From Litsea cubeba (taxonomy: Eukaryota; Streptophyta; Magnoliopsida; Laurales; Lauraceae): a stretch of DNA of 64,000 nt. Positions 24,155 to 36,344 of this stretch are shown here, one piece after another. The notes beneath the pieces are model-generated. The model did not search any database and was not told the DNA's origin. It was given only the letters and a program-made list of their open reading frames with translations. Positions within the stretch are counted from its first letter, which is position 1. Every line of letters begins with the position of its first letter. The translations under genes were made by a program, and so were the position numbers. The stretch is from the NCBI GenBank assembly GCA_012931725.1, contig CM022951.1, positions 25,454,752 to 25,518,751 of the forward strand. Direction: 5' to 3'.

Positions 24155-26689
24155 GCTCGTGTTGGTTTCCGATTTTCGGAGGGGCCGTTTCCCATTCCGG
24201 ACACCCGGCGGGACGTTTGGGAGCCTAAGAGTTGGAAAATCCTATGTTTCGGTCGTAACTCTCTAACTGGGAGTCCTAGTTGCGTGCCGTTAGTTCTTAC
24301 GAGTCACTCTACCCTCAAGCGAAGTGCTCGTGCCGGTTTTCGATTTTTGGACGGACCGTTTCACATTCCGGACCCCCATTGGGCCGTTTTGGAGCATACA
24401 TGTTGGAGAATCTTATGTTCTCGTTCGTAGCTCTCTAACCGGGAGTCCTATTTGCGAGCTACCGGTCCCTAAGTGTCACTCCACCCTCGAGCGAAGTGCT
24501 CGTGTCTTTTTTTGATTTTTGTATGGGCCGTTTACCGTTCCGGACCCCTGGCGGGCCGTTTTGGAGAATCCTATGATTTCGCTCGTAACTCTCTAACCGG
24601 GAGTCCTATTTGAGTGCCGTCAGTTCCTAGGTGTCACTCTACCCTCGAGCGATGTGCTCGTGCTGGTCTCCGATTTTTGGAGGGGCCGTTTCCCATTCCG
24701 GACCCCCGGCGGGACATTTTGGAGCCTAAGTGATGGAGAATCATATGTTTTCGGTCGTAACTCTCTAACCGGGAGTCCTAGTTGCGTGCCGTCAGTTCGT
24801 ACGAGTGACTCTACCTTCGAGCGAAGTGCTCGTGCCGGTTTCCGATTTATGGAGGGGCCGTTTTACATTCCGGACCCCCGGCGAGACTTTTCGGAGCCTA
24901 AGTGATGGAGAATCATATGTTTTCGCTCGTAACTCTCTAACCGGGAGTCCTATTTGCGTGCCGTCAGTTCCTATGCGTCACTCTACCCTCGAACGAAGAG
25001 CTTATGCCGTTTGTGATTTATGGAGGGGTCGTTTCCCGTTCTGTACCCCCGGCGGGATGTTTTGGAGCCTAAGTGTTGGAGAATCCTGTTTTTTCGCTCG
25101 TAACTTTCTAACCGGGAGTCCTCTTTTAGAGCCGTCAGTTCCTACGAGTCACTCTACCCTCGAGCGAAGTGGTCGTGCCGTTTTCTGATTTTTGGAGTGG
25201 CCGTTTCACGTTTCGGAGCTCCGACGGGCCATTTTGGAGCCTAAGTGTTGGAGAATCCTATGTTTTCGCTCGTAACTCTCTAACCGGGAGTCCTATTTGC
25301 GTGCCGTCAGTTCCTACGAGTGACTCTACCCTCGAGCGAAGTACCGTGCCAGTTTCTGAGTTTGGGAGGGACCGTTTAACATTCCGGACCCCCGGCGGGC
25401 CATTTTGGAGCCTAAGTTCTGGAGAATCCTATGTTTTCGCTCGTAACTCTCTAACCGGGAGTCCTATTCGCGTGCCGTCAGTTCCTACGAGTCACTCTAC
25501 ACTCGAGCGAAGTTCTCGTGCCGGTCTCCAATTTATGGAGGGGCCGTTTCACATTTCGGACCCCCGGCGGGCCGTTTTGGAGCCTAAGTGTTGGAGAATC
25601 ATATGTTTTCCCTCGTACCTCTCTAACCGGGGGTCCTATTTGTGTGTCGTCAGTTCCTACGAGTCACTCTACCCGTGAGCGAATTGCTCGTGCCGGTTTC
25701 AAATTTATGTAGGGGCCGTTTCGCATTCCGGACTCCCGGCGGGCCGTTTTGGAGCCTAAGTGTTGGAGAATCCTATATTTTCGCTCGTAACTCTCTAACC
25801 GGGAGTCCTATTTGCGTGCAGTCAGTTCCTACGAGTCACTCTACCCACAAGCGAAGTGCTCGTGCCGGTTTCCGATTTTTGGAGGGATCGTTTCACATTC
25901 CGGACCCCTGATGGGCCGTTTTGGAGCCTACGTGTTGGAGAATCTTATGTTTTCGCTCGTAACTCTCTAACCGTGAGTCCTATTTGCGAGCTGCCGGTTC
26001 CTAAGAGTCACTCTACCCTTGAACGAAGTGCTCGTGTCAGTTTTCGATTTTTGCTGGGGCCGTTTCCCGTTCTGGACCCTCGGCGGGCCGTTTTGGAGCC
26101 TAAGTGTTGGAGAATCCTATGATTTCGCTCGTAAGCGGGAGTCCTATTTGAGTGCCGTCAGTTCCTAGGAGTCACTCTACCCTCGACCGAAGTGCTCGTG
26201 CTGGTCTCCGATTTTTGGAGGGGTCGTTTCCCATTTCGGACACCCGACGGGCCGTTTTGGAGCCTAAATTCTGGAAAATCCTATGTTTTCGATCGTAACT
26301 CTCTAACCGGGAGTCCTAGTTGCGTGCCGTCAGTTCCTACGAGTGACTCTACCATCGAGCGAAGTGCTCGTGCCGGTTTCCGATTTATGGAGGGGCCGTT
26401 TCACATTCCGGACCCCCGGCGGGACATTTTGGAGCCTAAGTGATGGAGAATCATATGTTTTCGCTCGTAACTCTCTAACCGGGAGTCCTATTTGCGTGCC
26501 GTCAGTTCCTACGAGTCACTCTACCCTCGAGCGAAGTGCTCGTGCCGGTTTCCGATTTATGGAGGGGCTGTTTCACATTCCGGACTCCCAGCGGGACATT
26601 TCGGAGCCTAAGTGATGGAGAATCATATGTTTTCACTCGTAACTCTCTAACCGGGAGTCCTATTTGCGTGCCGTCAGTTCCTATGATTG

Positions 26690-27330
26690 AGTCTACCCTC
26701 GAGCGAAGTACCCGTGTCGGTTTTCGACTTTTTGCAGGGGCCGTTTCCCGTTCCGGATCCCCGACAGGCCGTTTTGGAGCCTAAGTGTTGGAAAATCCTA
26801 TGTTTTCGCTCGTAACTCTCTAACCGAGAGTCCAATTCGCGAGCCATCAGATCCTACGAGTCGCTCTACCGTCGAGCGAATTGTTCGTGCTGGATTCCGA
26901 ACTTTGGAGGGGCCGTTTCCATTTTCGGACGCCGGGCGGGCCGTGTTGGAGAATCATATGTTTTCGCTCATAACTCTCTAACCGAGAGTCATCTTTGCGA
27001 CTCGTCAGTTCCAACAATCACTTTGCCCTCGAGCAAAGTGCCCGTGCTAGTTTCTGATTTTTGGACGGGCCGTTTCCCGTTCCGGACCCCGGCGGGCCGT
27101 TGTGGAGCCTAAGTGTTGGAGAATCATATATTTTTGCTCGTAACTCTCTAACCGGGAGTCCTATTTGCGTCCAGTCAGTTCCAACGAGTCACTCTACCCT
27201 CGAACGAAGTGCTTGAGCCGGTTTCCGATTTTTGCAGGGGCCGTTTCACGTTCTGCACCCCCGGCGGGCCGTTTCGGAGCCTAAGTGTTGGAGATTCTTG
27301 TGTTTTCGCTCGTAACTCTCTAACCGGGAG
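26690..27330. repeat. Duplicated satellite segment, copy a
   Basis: About four diverged monomers, including one with a shortened 'CGGGCCGTGTTGGAGAATC' junction, closely match 31130-31770 at an offset of about 4442 bp. Confidence 0.75.
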
Positions 27331-28017
27331 TCCTCTTAGCGAGCCGTCAGTTCCTACGAGTCACTCTACCCTCGAGCCAAGTGCTCGTGCCGGTTTACGA
27401 TTTTTGGACGGGCCGTTACCTGTTCCGGACCCCCGGCGGTCCGTTTTGGAGCATAAGTGTTGGAGAATCATATGTTTTCGCTCGTAACTCTCTAACCGAG
27501 AGTCGTATTTGCGAGCCGTCAGTTCCTACGAGTTACTCTACCCTCGAACAACAGTGCCCGTGCCGGTTTTCAAATTTTGGAGGGGTCGTTTTCCGTTCCG
27601 GACCCCCAACGGGACGTTTTGCAGCCTAAGTGTTGGAGAATCATGTGTTTTCGCTCGTAACTCTCTAACCGAGAGTCCTATTTGCGTGCAGTCAGTATCT
27701 ACGAGCCATTCTATCCTCGAACGAAGTGGCCGTGCCGGTTTTTGATTTTTGGAGGGGCCGTTTCAAGTTCCAGGCCCCCGGCGGGCCAATTTAGAGCCAA
27801 AATATCTGGAGAATCATAGGTTTTCGCTCGTAACTCTCTAACCGGGAGTCATATTTGCGTGTTGTCAGTTCCTACGAGTCACTTTACCCTCGAGCGAAGT
27901 ACTCGTACCGGTTTAAAATTTATGGAGGGGTCGTTTCACATTACGGACTCCCGGCAGCCGTTTTGGAGGCTAAGTGTTGGAGAATCTTATGTTTTCGCTC
28001 GTAACTCTCTAACCGGG

Positions 28018-28877
28018 AGTCCTATTTGCGTGCTGTCAGTTCCTACGAATCACTCAACCCTCGAGCAAAGTGCACGTGCCGGTTTTCGATTTATGGAGGG
28101 GCCGTTTCCCATTCCGGACCCCCGGCGGGCCATTTTGGAGCCTAAGTGTGGGAGAATCATATGTTTTCGCTCGTAACTTCTAACCGGGAGTCCTATTTGC
28201 GTGTCGTCAGTTCCTACGAATCACTCTACCCTCGAACGATGTGCTCGTGCCCGTTACCGATTTCTGTAGGGGCCGTTTCCCATTCCGGACCCCTGGCGGG
28301 CCGTTTTGGAGCCTAAGTGTTGGAGAATCCAATGATTTCGCTCGTAGCTCTCTAACTGGGAGTCCTATTTGCGTGCCGTCAGTACCTAGGAGTCACTCTG
28401 CCCTCGAGCGAAGTGCTCGTGCCGGTTTCCGATTATTAGAGGGGCCGTTTCCCGTTCCGGACCCCCGGCATGCCATTTTGGAGCCAAAGTGTTAGAGAAT
28501 CATATGTTTTCGCTCGTAACTCTCTAACCGGGAGTCCTATTTGCATGTCGTCAGTTCCTATGAGTCACTCTACCCTCGAACGAAGTGCTCGTGCCATTTA
28601 CCGATTTCTGTAGGGGCCGTTTCCCATTCCAGACCCCTGGCGGGCCGTTTTGGAGCCTAAGTGTTGGAGAATCCTATGATTTCGCTCGTACCTCTCTAAC
28701 CGGGAGTCCTATTTGCGTGCCGTCAGTACCTAGGAGTCACTCTACCCTCGAGCGAAGTGCTTGTGCCGGTTTCCGATTACTGGAGGGGCCATTTCCCTTT
28801 CCGGACCCCCGTCGGGCCATTTTGGAGCGAAAGTGTTGGAGAATCATATGTTTTCGCTCGTAACTCTCTAACCGGGA
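28018..28877. repeat. Five-monomer higher-order repeat, copy a
   Basis: An 860-bp block of five monomers, repeated almost exactly as the adjacent block at 28878-29737. Shared private variants include GTGCACGTGCCGG, CCCGTTACCGATTTCTG and GCCATTTACCGATTTCTG. Confidence 0.82.
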
Positions 28878-29737
28878 GTCCTATTTGCGTGCTGTCAGTT
28901 CCTACGAATCACTCAACCCTCGAGCGAAGTGCACGTGCCGGTTTTCGATTTATGGAGGGGCCGTTTCCCATTCCGGACCCCCGGCGGGCCATTTTGGAGC
29001 CTAAGTGTGGGAGAATCATATGTTTTCGCTCGCAACTCTCTAACCCGGAGTCCTATTTGCGTGTCGTCAGTTCCTACGAATCACTCTACCCTCGAACGAT
29101 GTGCTCGTGCCCGTTACCGATTTCTGTAGGAGCCGTTTCCCATTCCGGACCCCTGGCGGGCCGTTTTGGAGCCTAAGTGTTGGAGAATCCAATGATTTCG
29201 CTCGTAGCTCTCTAACTGGGAGTCCTATTTGCGTGCCGTCAGTACCTAGGAGTCACTCTGCCCTCGAGCGAAGTGCTCGTGCCGGTTTCTGATTATTAGA
29301 GGGGCCGTTTCCCGTTCCGGACCCCCGGCGTGCCGTTTTGGAGCCAAAGTGTTAGAGAATCATATGTTTTCGCTCGTAACTCTCTAACCGGGAGTCCTAT
29401 TTGCATGTCGTCAGTTCCTACGAGTCACTCTACCCTCGAATGAAGTGCTCGTGCCATTTACCGATTTCTGTAGGGGCCGTTTCCCATTCCAGACCCCTGG
29501 CGGGCCGTTTTGGAGCCTAAGTGTTGGAGAATCCTATGATTTCGCTCGTACCTCTCTAACCGGGAGTCCTATTTGCGTGCCGTCAGTACATAGGAGTCAC
29601 TCTACCCTCGAGCGAAGTGCTCATGCCGGTTTTCGATTATTGGAGGGGCCGTTTCCCGTTCCGGACCCCCGGCGAGCCAAAGTGTTACAGAATCATACGT
29701 TTTCGCTCGTAACTCTCTAACCGGGAGTCCTATTTGT
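28878..29737. repeat. Five-monomer higher-order repeat, copy b
   Basis: Tandem copy of 28018-28877 at an 860-bp offset with the same order of five variant monomers. The last monomer carries a short deletion near 29675. Confidence 0.82.
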
Positions 29738-31129
29738 GTGCCGTCAGTTCCTACGAGTCACTCTACCCTCGAGCGAAGTGATCGTTGTGGTTTCCGATTT
29801 ATGAAGGGGCCATTTCACATTCCAGACTCCCGGCGGGCTGTTTTGGAGCCTAAGTGTTAGAGAATCTTATGTTTTCGCTCGTAACTCTCTCACCGGGAGT
29901 CCTATTTGCAACCTGGCAGTTTTTTCGAGTCACTCTACCCTCGAGCGAAGTGCTCATTCCAGTTTTCGATTTTTGTAGGGGCCGTTTCCCGTTCCGGACC
30001 CCTGCGGGCCGTTTTTGAGCCTAAGTGTTGGAGAATCCTGTGTTTTCGCTCGTAACTCTCTAATCGGGAGTCCTCTTTGCGTGCCGTCAGTTCGTACGAG
30101 TCACTCTACCCTCGAGCGAATTGTTCATGTCGGTTTCCGATCTTTGGAGGGGCCGTTTCCAATTCCGGACCCCCGGCGGGCCGTTTTGGAGCCTAACTGT
30201 TGGAATATCATATGTTTTCGCTCGTAACTCTCTAACCGAGAGTGCTCTTTGCGAGACGTCAAATCCTATGAGTCACTCTGCCCTCGAGCAAAGTGCCTGT
30301 GCCGGTTTCCGATTTTTAGAGGGGCCGTTTCCAGTTCCGGACCCCGGCGGGCCGTTTTTGAGCCAAAATGTTGGAGAATCATATATTTTAGGTCGTAACT
30401 CTCTAACCAGGAGTCCTATTTGCGTGCCGTCAGTTCCTACGAGTCACTCTACCCTCGAGCGAAGTGCTCGTACCGGTTTCTGATTTTTAGAGGGGCCGTT
30501 TCACGTTCCGGACACCCGGCGGGCCATTTTGGAGCCTAAGTGTTGGAGAATCATATATTTTTGCTCGTAACTCTCTAACCGGGAGTCCTATTTGTGTGCA
30601 GTCAGTTCCAACGAGTCACTCTACCCTCAAACGAAGTGCTCGTGCCGGTTTTCAATTTTTGCAGGGGCCGTTTCACGTTCTGGACCCCCGGCAGGCCGTT
30701 TTGGAGCCTAAGTGTTGGAGATTCTTGTGTTTTCGCTCGTAACTCTCTAACCGGGAGTCCTCTTTGCGAGCCATCAGTTCTACGAGTCACTCTACCCTCA
30801 AGCGAAGTGCCCGTGCCGGTTTCCAATTTTTTGAGGGGCCGTTTCCCATTCCGGACCCCCGGCGGGCCGTTTTGGAGCCTAAGAGTTGGAAAATCCTATG
30901 TTTTCGGTCGTAACTCTCTAACCGAGAGTCCTTTTTGCGTGCAGTTAGTTCTTACGAGTCATTCTACCCTCAAACGAAGTCCTCGTGCCGGTTTTTGATT
31001 TTTGGAGCGGGCGTTTCCCGTTCCGGCCCCCGGCGGGCCATTTTGGAGCCTAAGTTCTAGAAAATTCTATGTTTTCGGTTGTAACTCTCTAACCGGGAGT
31101 AATATTTGCGTGCCATCAGTTCCTACGAT

Positions 31130-31770
31130 TGAGTCTACCCTCGAGCGAAGTACCCGTGTCGGTTTTTGACTTTTTGCAGGGGTCGTTTCCCGTTCCGGAT
31201 CCCCGACAGGCCGTTTTGGAGCCTAAGTGTTGGAAAATCCTATGTTTTCGCTCGTAACTCTCTAACCGAGAGTCCAATTCGCGAGCCATCAGATCCTACG
31301 AGTCGCTCTACCGTCGAGCGAATTGTTCGTGCTGGATTCCGAACTTTGGAGGGGCCGTTTCCATTTTCGGACGCCGGGCGGGCCGTGTTGGAGAATCATA
31401 TGTTTTCGCTCATAACTCTCTAACCGAGAGTCATCTTTGCGACTCGTCAGTTCCTACAATCACTCTGCCCTCGAGCAAAGTGCCCGTGCTAGTTTCTGAT
31501 TTTTGGACGGGCCGTTTCCCGTTCCGGACCCCGGCGGGCCGTTGTGGAGCCTAAGTGTTGGAGAATCATATATTTTTGCTCGTAACTCTCTAACCGGGAG
31601 TCCTATTTGCGTCCAGTCAGTTCCAACGAGTCACTCTACCCTCGAACGAAGTGCTCGAGCCGGTTTCCGATTTTTGCTTGGGCCGTTTCACATTCTGCAC
31701 CCCCGGCGGGCCGTTTCGAAGCCTAAGTGTTGGAGATTCTTGTGTTTTCGCTCGTAACTCTCTAACCGGG
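31130..31770. repeat. Duplicated satellite segment, copy b
   Basis: Second copy of the segment at 26690-27330, with the same shortened monomer near 31385. Confidence 0.75.
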
Positions 31771-34057
31771 AGTCCTCTTTGCGAGCCATCAGTTCTACGA
31801 GTCACTCTACCCTCAAGCGAAGTGCCCGGCCGGTTTCCAATTTTCGGAGGGGCCGTTTGCCGTTCTGGACCCCCGGCGGGCCGTTTTGGAGCCTAAGAGT
31901 TGAAAAATCCTATGTTTTCGGTCGTAACTCTCTAACCGGGAGTCCAATTTGCGTGCCGTTAGTTCTTACGAGTCACTCTACCCTCAAGCGAAGTGCTCGT
32001 GCCGGTTTTCGATTTTTAGTGGGGCCGTTTCACGTTTCGGACCCCCGGCGGGCCGTTTTGAAGCCTAAGTGTTAAAGAATCATATGTTTTCATTCGTAAC
32101 TCTCAAACCGAGAGTTCTATTCGCGTACCGTTAGTTCTTACGAGTCACTCTACCCTCGAGCGAAGTGCTCGTGCCGGTTTCCGATTTTTGGAGGGGCGGT
32201 TTCACATTCCGGACCCCGGCGGGCCGTTTTGGAGCCTAAGTGTTGGAGAATCTTATGTTTTCACTAGTAACTCACTAACCGGGAGAACTATTTGCAAGCT
32301 GGCAGTTCCTACGAGTCAATCTACCCTCGAGCAAAGTGCTCGTGCTGGTTTTGGATTTTTGTTAGGGCCGTTTCCCGTTCCGGACCCTCGGCGGGCCGTT
32401 TTGGAGCCTAAGTTCTGGAAAATCCTTTATTTTCGGTCGTAACTCTCTAACCGGGAGTCTTATTTGCGTGCCGTCAGTTCCTACGAGTCACTCTATCTCT
32501 GAGCGAAGTGCTCGTACCGGTTTCCGAATTTTGGAGGGGCTGTTTCACGTTCCGGACCCCCGGCGGGCCATTTTGGAGCATAAGTGTTGGAGAATCTTAT
32601 GTTTTCGCTCGTAACTCTCTAACCGGGAGTCCTCTTTGCGAGCTGTCAGTTCCTACGAGTCACTCTACCCTCGAGCAATGTGCTCGTGCCGGTTTCCGAT
32701 TTATGGAGGGTCCGTTTCCCGTTTCGGACCCCCGGCGGGCCGTTTTGGAGACTAAGTGTTGGAGAATCCCGTGTTTTCACTCGTAACTCTCTAACCGGAG
32801 TCCTCTTTGCGAGCCGTCAGTTCCTACGAGTCACTCTACCCTCGAGGAAAGTACTCGTTCCGGTTTTCGATTTTTGTAGGGGCTGTTTCCCATTTCGGAC
32901 CCCCGGCGAGCCGTTTTGGAGCCTAAGTGTTGGAGAATCTTATGTTTTCGCTCGTAACTCTCTAACCGGGAGTCCTATTTGCGAGCTGGCAGTTCCTACG
33001 AGTCACTCTACCCTCGAGCGAAGTGATCTTGCCGGTTTCTGATTTTTGTAGGGGCCATTTCCCATTTCGGACCCCCGGCGGGCCATTTTGGTGCCTAAGT
33101 GTTGGAAAATCCTATGTTTTCGCCCGTAAGTCTCTAATCGGGAGTCCTATTTGCGTGCCACCAGTTCCTACGAGTCACTCTACCCTCGAGCGAAGTGCTC
33201 GTGCCGGATTTCGATTTTTGGATGGGTCGTTTCCCGTTCCAGACCCCCGACGGGCCTTTTTGGAGCCAAAGTTCTGGAAAATCCTATGTTTTCGGTCGTA
33301 ACTCACTAACCGGGAGTCCTACTTGCGCGCCGTCAGTTCCTAAGAGTGACTCTACCCTTGAGCAAAGTGCTCGTGCCGGTTTCTGATTGTTGTAGGGGCC
33401 GTTTCCCATTCCGGACCCCCGGCAGGTCGATTTGGAGCCTAAGTTCTGGAAAATCCTATGTTTTCGGTCTTAACTCACTAATCGGGAGTTCTATTTGCGT
33501 GCCGTCTGTTCCTCCGAGTCACTCTACCCTCGAGCAAAGTGCTCGTGCCGGTTTCCGATTTTTGTAAGGGCCGTTTCCCATTCCGGACCCCCGGCGGGTC
33601 GATTTGGAGCCTAAGGTTTAGAGAATCCTATGTTTTCGCCCGTAACTCTCTAATCGAGAGTCTTATTTGCGAGCCGTCAGTTCCTACGAGTCACTCTACC
33701 CTAGAGCGAAGTGCTCGTGCTGGTTTCCTATTTTTGGAGGGGGCGTTTCCAGTGCCGGACCCCTGGCGGGCCGTTTTGGAGCCTAAGTGTTGGAGAATCC
33801 TGTATTTTCGCCCGTAACTCTCTAATCGGGAGTCTTATTTGCGAGCCGTCAATTCCTATGAGTCACTCTACCCTCGAGCAAAGTGCTTGTGTCGGTTTCC
33901 GATTTATGGATGGTCCATTTCCCGTTTCGGACCCCCGGCGGTCCGTTTTGGAGCCTAAGTGTTCGAGAATCCTGTGTTTTCGCTCGTAACTCTCTAACCG
34001 GGAGTCCTCTTTGCGAGCCGTCAGTTCCTACGAGTCACTCTACCCTCGAGCGAAGTG

Positions 34058-34405
34058 TGTCAACTAGGCCAATGGGCCTAGGTCAGTGTGCTCAGCCCAT
34101 AAAGCTCAAAAGTCAAAGAAAATCTCATTTGTAAATTTATGTAATTGATTATGTGCCTTATTAGGAGATCTGATTAGATGTTAATTAGATTAGATTTCCT
34201 TTATTTATGTAATTGATTATATGCCTTATTAGGAGATCTGATTAGATGTTAATTAGATTAGATTTGCTTTAATTCAGTTGATTATCTCAATCAATGTAAT
34301 CTTTTATGTAAAATTTATCTCTATAATTAAAAGATCGTGACCCTCAAAGGGGATCATCGAATTTACAAAGTTATTCGTCTCTTCTTCCTTCCTCTGGCTT
34401 TGACA
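34058..34405 (+). repeat. Copia-2 5' LTR
   Basis: 348 bp, TG...CA. It contains an internal tandem duplication of about 68 bp (starting near 34141 and 34209; core CTTATTAGGAGATCTGATTA). Confidence 0.9.
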
Positions 34406-34417
34406 TGGTATCAAAGC
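34406..34417 (+). other. Copia-2 primer binding site
   Basis: TGGTATCAAAGC directly after the LTR: the initiator-Met tRNA type with one difference from the common TGGTATCAGAGC. Confidence 0.88.
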
Positions 34418-35105
34418 TCTGAGTGAAACTAAACTCTATACAGAGTTTTTGAGTGGATCTTCTTCACCTTCCAAGCATTGGAAGACATCATAGTGTCTGA
34501 GTAAATCTCCTTCATCTTTCAAGCGTTGGAAGTCGTCAGATCAAGGTGAGATCATACGTGGCCCACCCCAGATCCGCATCATCAAATTTGGAAATTGCAA
34601 CCACTCTGGTCGCCTGAATATTCTGGTGTTTATGGACATTTTTTTATTACCTTTTGCATCTCAGAGGTACGATTTCTATCCTTTATTGTGAAATCCCAGT
34701 CTCTACTGTATTGTTTCATCACAGCCATCCAAATTTCTGGATCTGGCTCCTTTTCGCAAGCAATCTAGTTTGTTGGATGAGAATTTTTATCCTTCATCAG
34801 CCTATGATGACTGATTGATCATTCAGTTCAGTTTTGCACTATTGTACTCCATTCTAGCTGAAAAATTCAGGTCGCCTAGGGCTGTTTTTGTGAAAAATCT
34901 GGGTTGCTGCAGTTTTTTTTCAAATCTGATTGCTCAGTTGGATCACTTGGATCCATCATTGGTTGCTGTCTACTACAATCTGCTTGTGATCTGCTCCATC
35001 ATATTTTTTGTGATCTGCTCACATCTGGTTAGCATTCCTTATCAGTTTGTTTTAAGAACAGTGAGATTTTTTTGCACTGTTTGATAGATCTACTGTTTTA
35101 CTGAA
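34418..35105 (+). other. Copia-2 untranslated leader
   Basis: About 690 bp of T-rich sequence between the primer site and the gag start. No convincing coding frame or RNA gene is visible. Confidence 0.7.
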
Positions 35106-36337
35106 ATGGAAAAGCATGAAATTAAATTGATCCAATTTAATGGAAAGAATTATACTTCTTGGTCCTATCAGTTTCAAGTCTATCTTGAAGGAAAGGAAAT
35201 GTGGGGACTTGTTTCAGGATGGGATCCACGACCTAAGGAAGATGAAAAAAAAAATACTCTCTTGGAACACTAAGGATGCCAAGATAAAAACCTGGATTCT
35301 CGGTTCCGTTGAACCAAAATATATCCTGAACCTCAAACCGTACAAGACCTCCAAGGAGATGTGGGAATATCTGAAACAAGTGTATCACCAAGGGAACTCT
35401 GCCCGTCAATACCAACTTGAACTGGAGATTGCTCAGTATTCCCAAGGCACCTCTTCCATCCAGGATTATTATACAGGATTTTGTTAATTTATGGGCGGAA
35501 TATGATGAAATCAAATATCTCAATGTATCTGAGGCAGCCCTTTCTGAGATTCAAACATTACAGGCAACTTCTCATAGAGATCAGTTCCTCATGAAATTGA
35601 GATCTGAATATGAGATCGTTCGTTCCAATTTGATGAGCAGAGTTCCATCTCCATCTTTGAATGAGTGTCTCAATGAACTCTTGTGAGAGGAACAAAGCCA
35701 GCTCACTCAGCATGTTCTGAAGCAACAATCCTCCAGGAACTCTCCGGATGTTGCCTATGCTGCCACTGCTAGTTACACCCCTAGTGTTTCTCACGGTCCG
35801 GGAGGGATCGTCCATCATACTACTTCTGCTGCTAAAGGACAACCCCTTGCAAGAGATCTCAGCAAAATCCAATGCTTTGGCTGTAAGAGTTACGGACACT
35901 ATGCTTCACATTGTAAGACCAAGTTTTGTAATTACTGCAAATCAAATGGTCATGTCATTAATGATTGCAAAAGGCGGCCACAAAATCGCACTCCACGAGC
36001 AGAATATCGGGCTATGTCGGCTGCCACATCTGAAATTGTCTGGCTTCGGGGTCTTCTTTCTGAACTTGGATTTCCACAATCTGGCCCTACACCTCTCTAT
36101 GCGGACAATATCAATGCCATACGGATTATTGAAAATCATGTCTTCCATGAACGCACAAAGCATATTGAAGTGGCTTGTCATTACATACTTGATGAATTTG
36201 TGCGTGAAGCAATTACTCTTCCTCATGTTCTTACCGGACTTCAAATTGCAGATATATTTACCAAGGGACTTCCTCGGCCACGACACCAATTCTTAGATGG
36301 CAAATTGGTGCTCGTGGATTCACCAGCAACAATTTGA
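35106..36337 (+). pseudogene. Copia-2 gag fused to the RNase H C-terminus, degenerate
   Basis: Translation from ATG 35106 gives a typical copia gag start (MEKHEIKLIQFNGKNYTSW) but meets TAA at 35271-35273 after a slip near an A run. The gag then continues in a second frame to about 35487 and in a third frame from about 35470, with one in-frame TGA at 35684-35686. After that stop the frame is open to 36337. It encodes two CCHC knuckles (CFGCKSYGHYASHC and CNYCKSNGHVINDC, about 35875-35970), then passes without a break into the RNase H end ('AEYRAMSAATSEIVWLRGLL', then 'KHIEVACHYI' and 'IADIFTKGLP'). About 3 kb of protease, integrase and RT is absent, and the deletion junction is in frame near 35995. 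Confidence 0.87.
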
Positions 36338-36344
36338 GGGGGGG
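36336..36344 (+). other. Copia-2 polypurine tract
   Basis: GAGGGGGGG immediately before the right LTR, overlapping the RNase H stop codon. Confidence 0.85.

Larger units (their letters stand above)
19202..34057. repeat. 172-bp satellite array, right block
   Basis: About 86 monomers of the same satellite and orientation as 1-9627, continuing in phase after Copia-1. The left half has well-ordered higher-order copies. From about 26.7 kb the monomers are more diverged and carry internal deletions, for example near 26940 and 31385 where the segment between 'GGGCCG' and 'TTGGAGAATC' is shortened. The last monomer stops at 34057, after the CGAAGTG of the dyad, where the Copia-2 LTR begins. Confidence 0.97.

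Noticed and set aside
50..34134. Many 60-210 codon open frames with repeated peptides such as 'GPFWSLSVGESYVFARNS'
   Set aside because: They are translations of the 172-bp satellite in alternating frames (172 is 1 more than a multiple of 3). Starts and stops depend on chance substitutions, and frame is not preserved across monomers.
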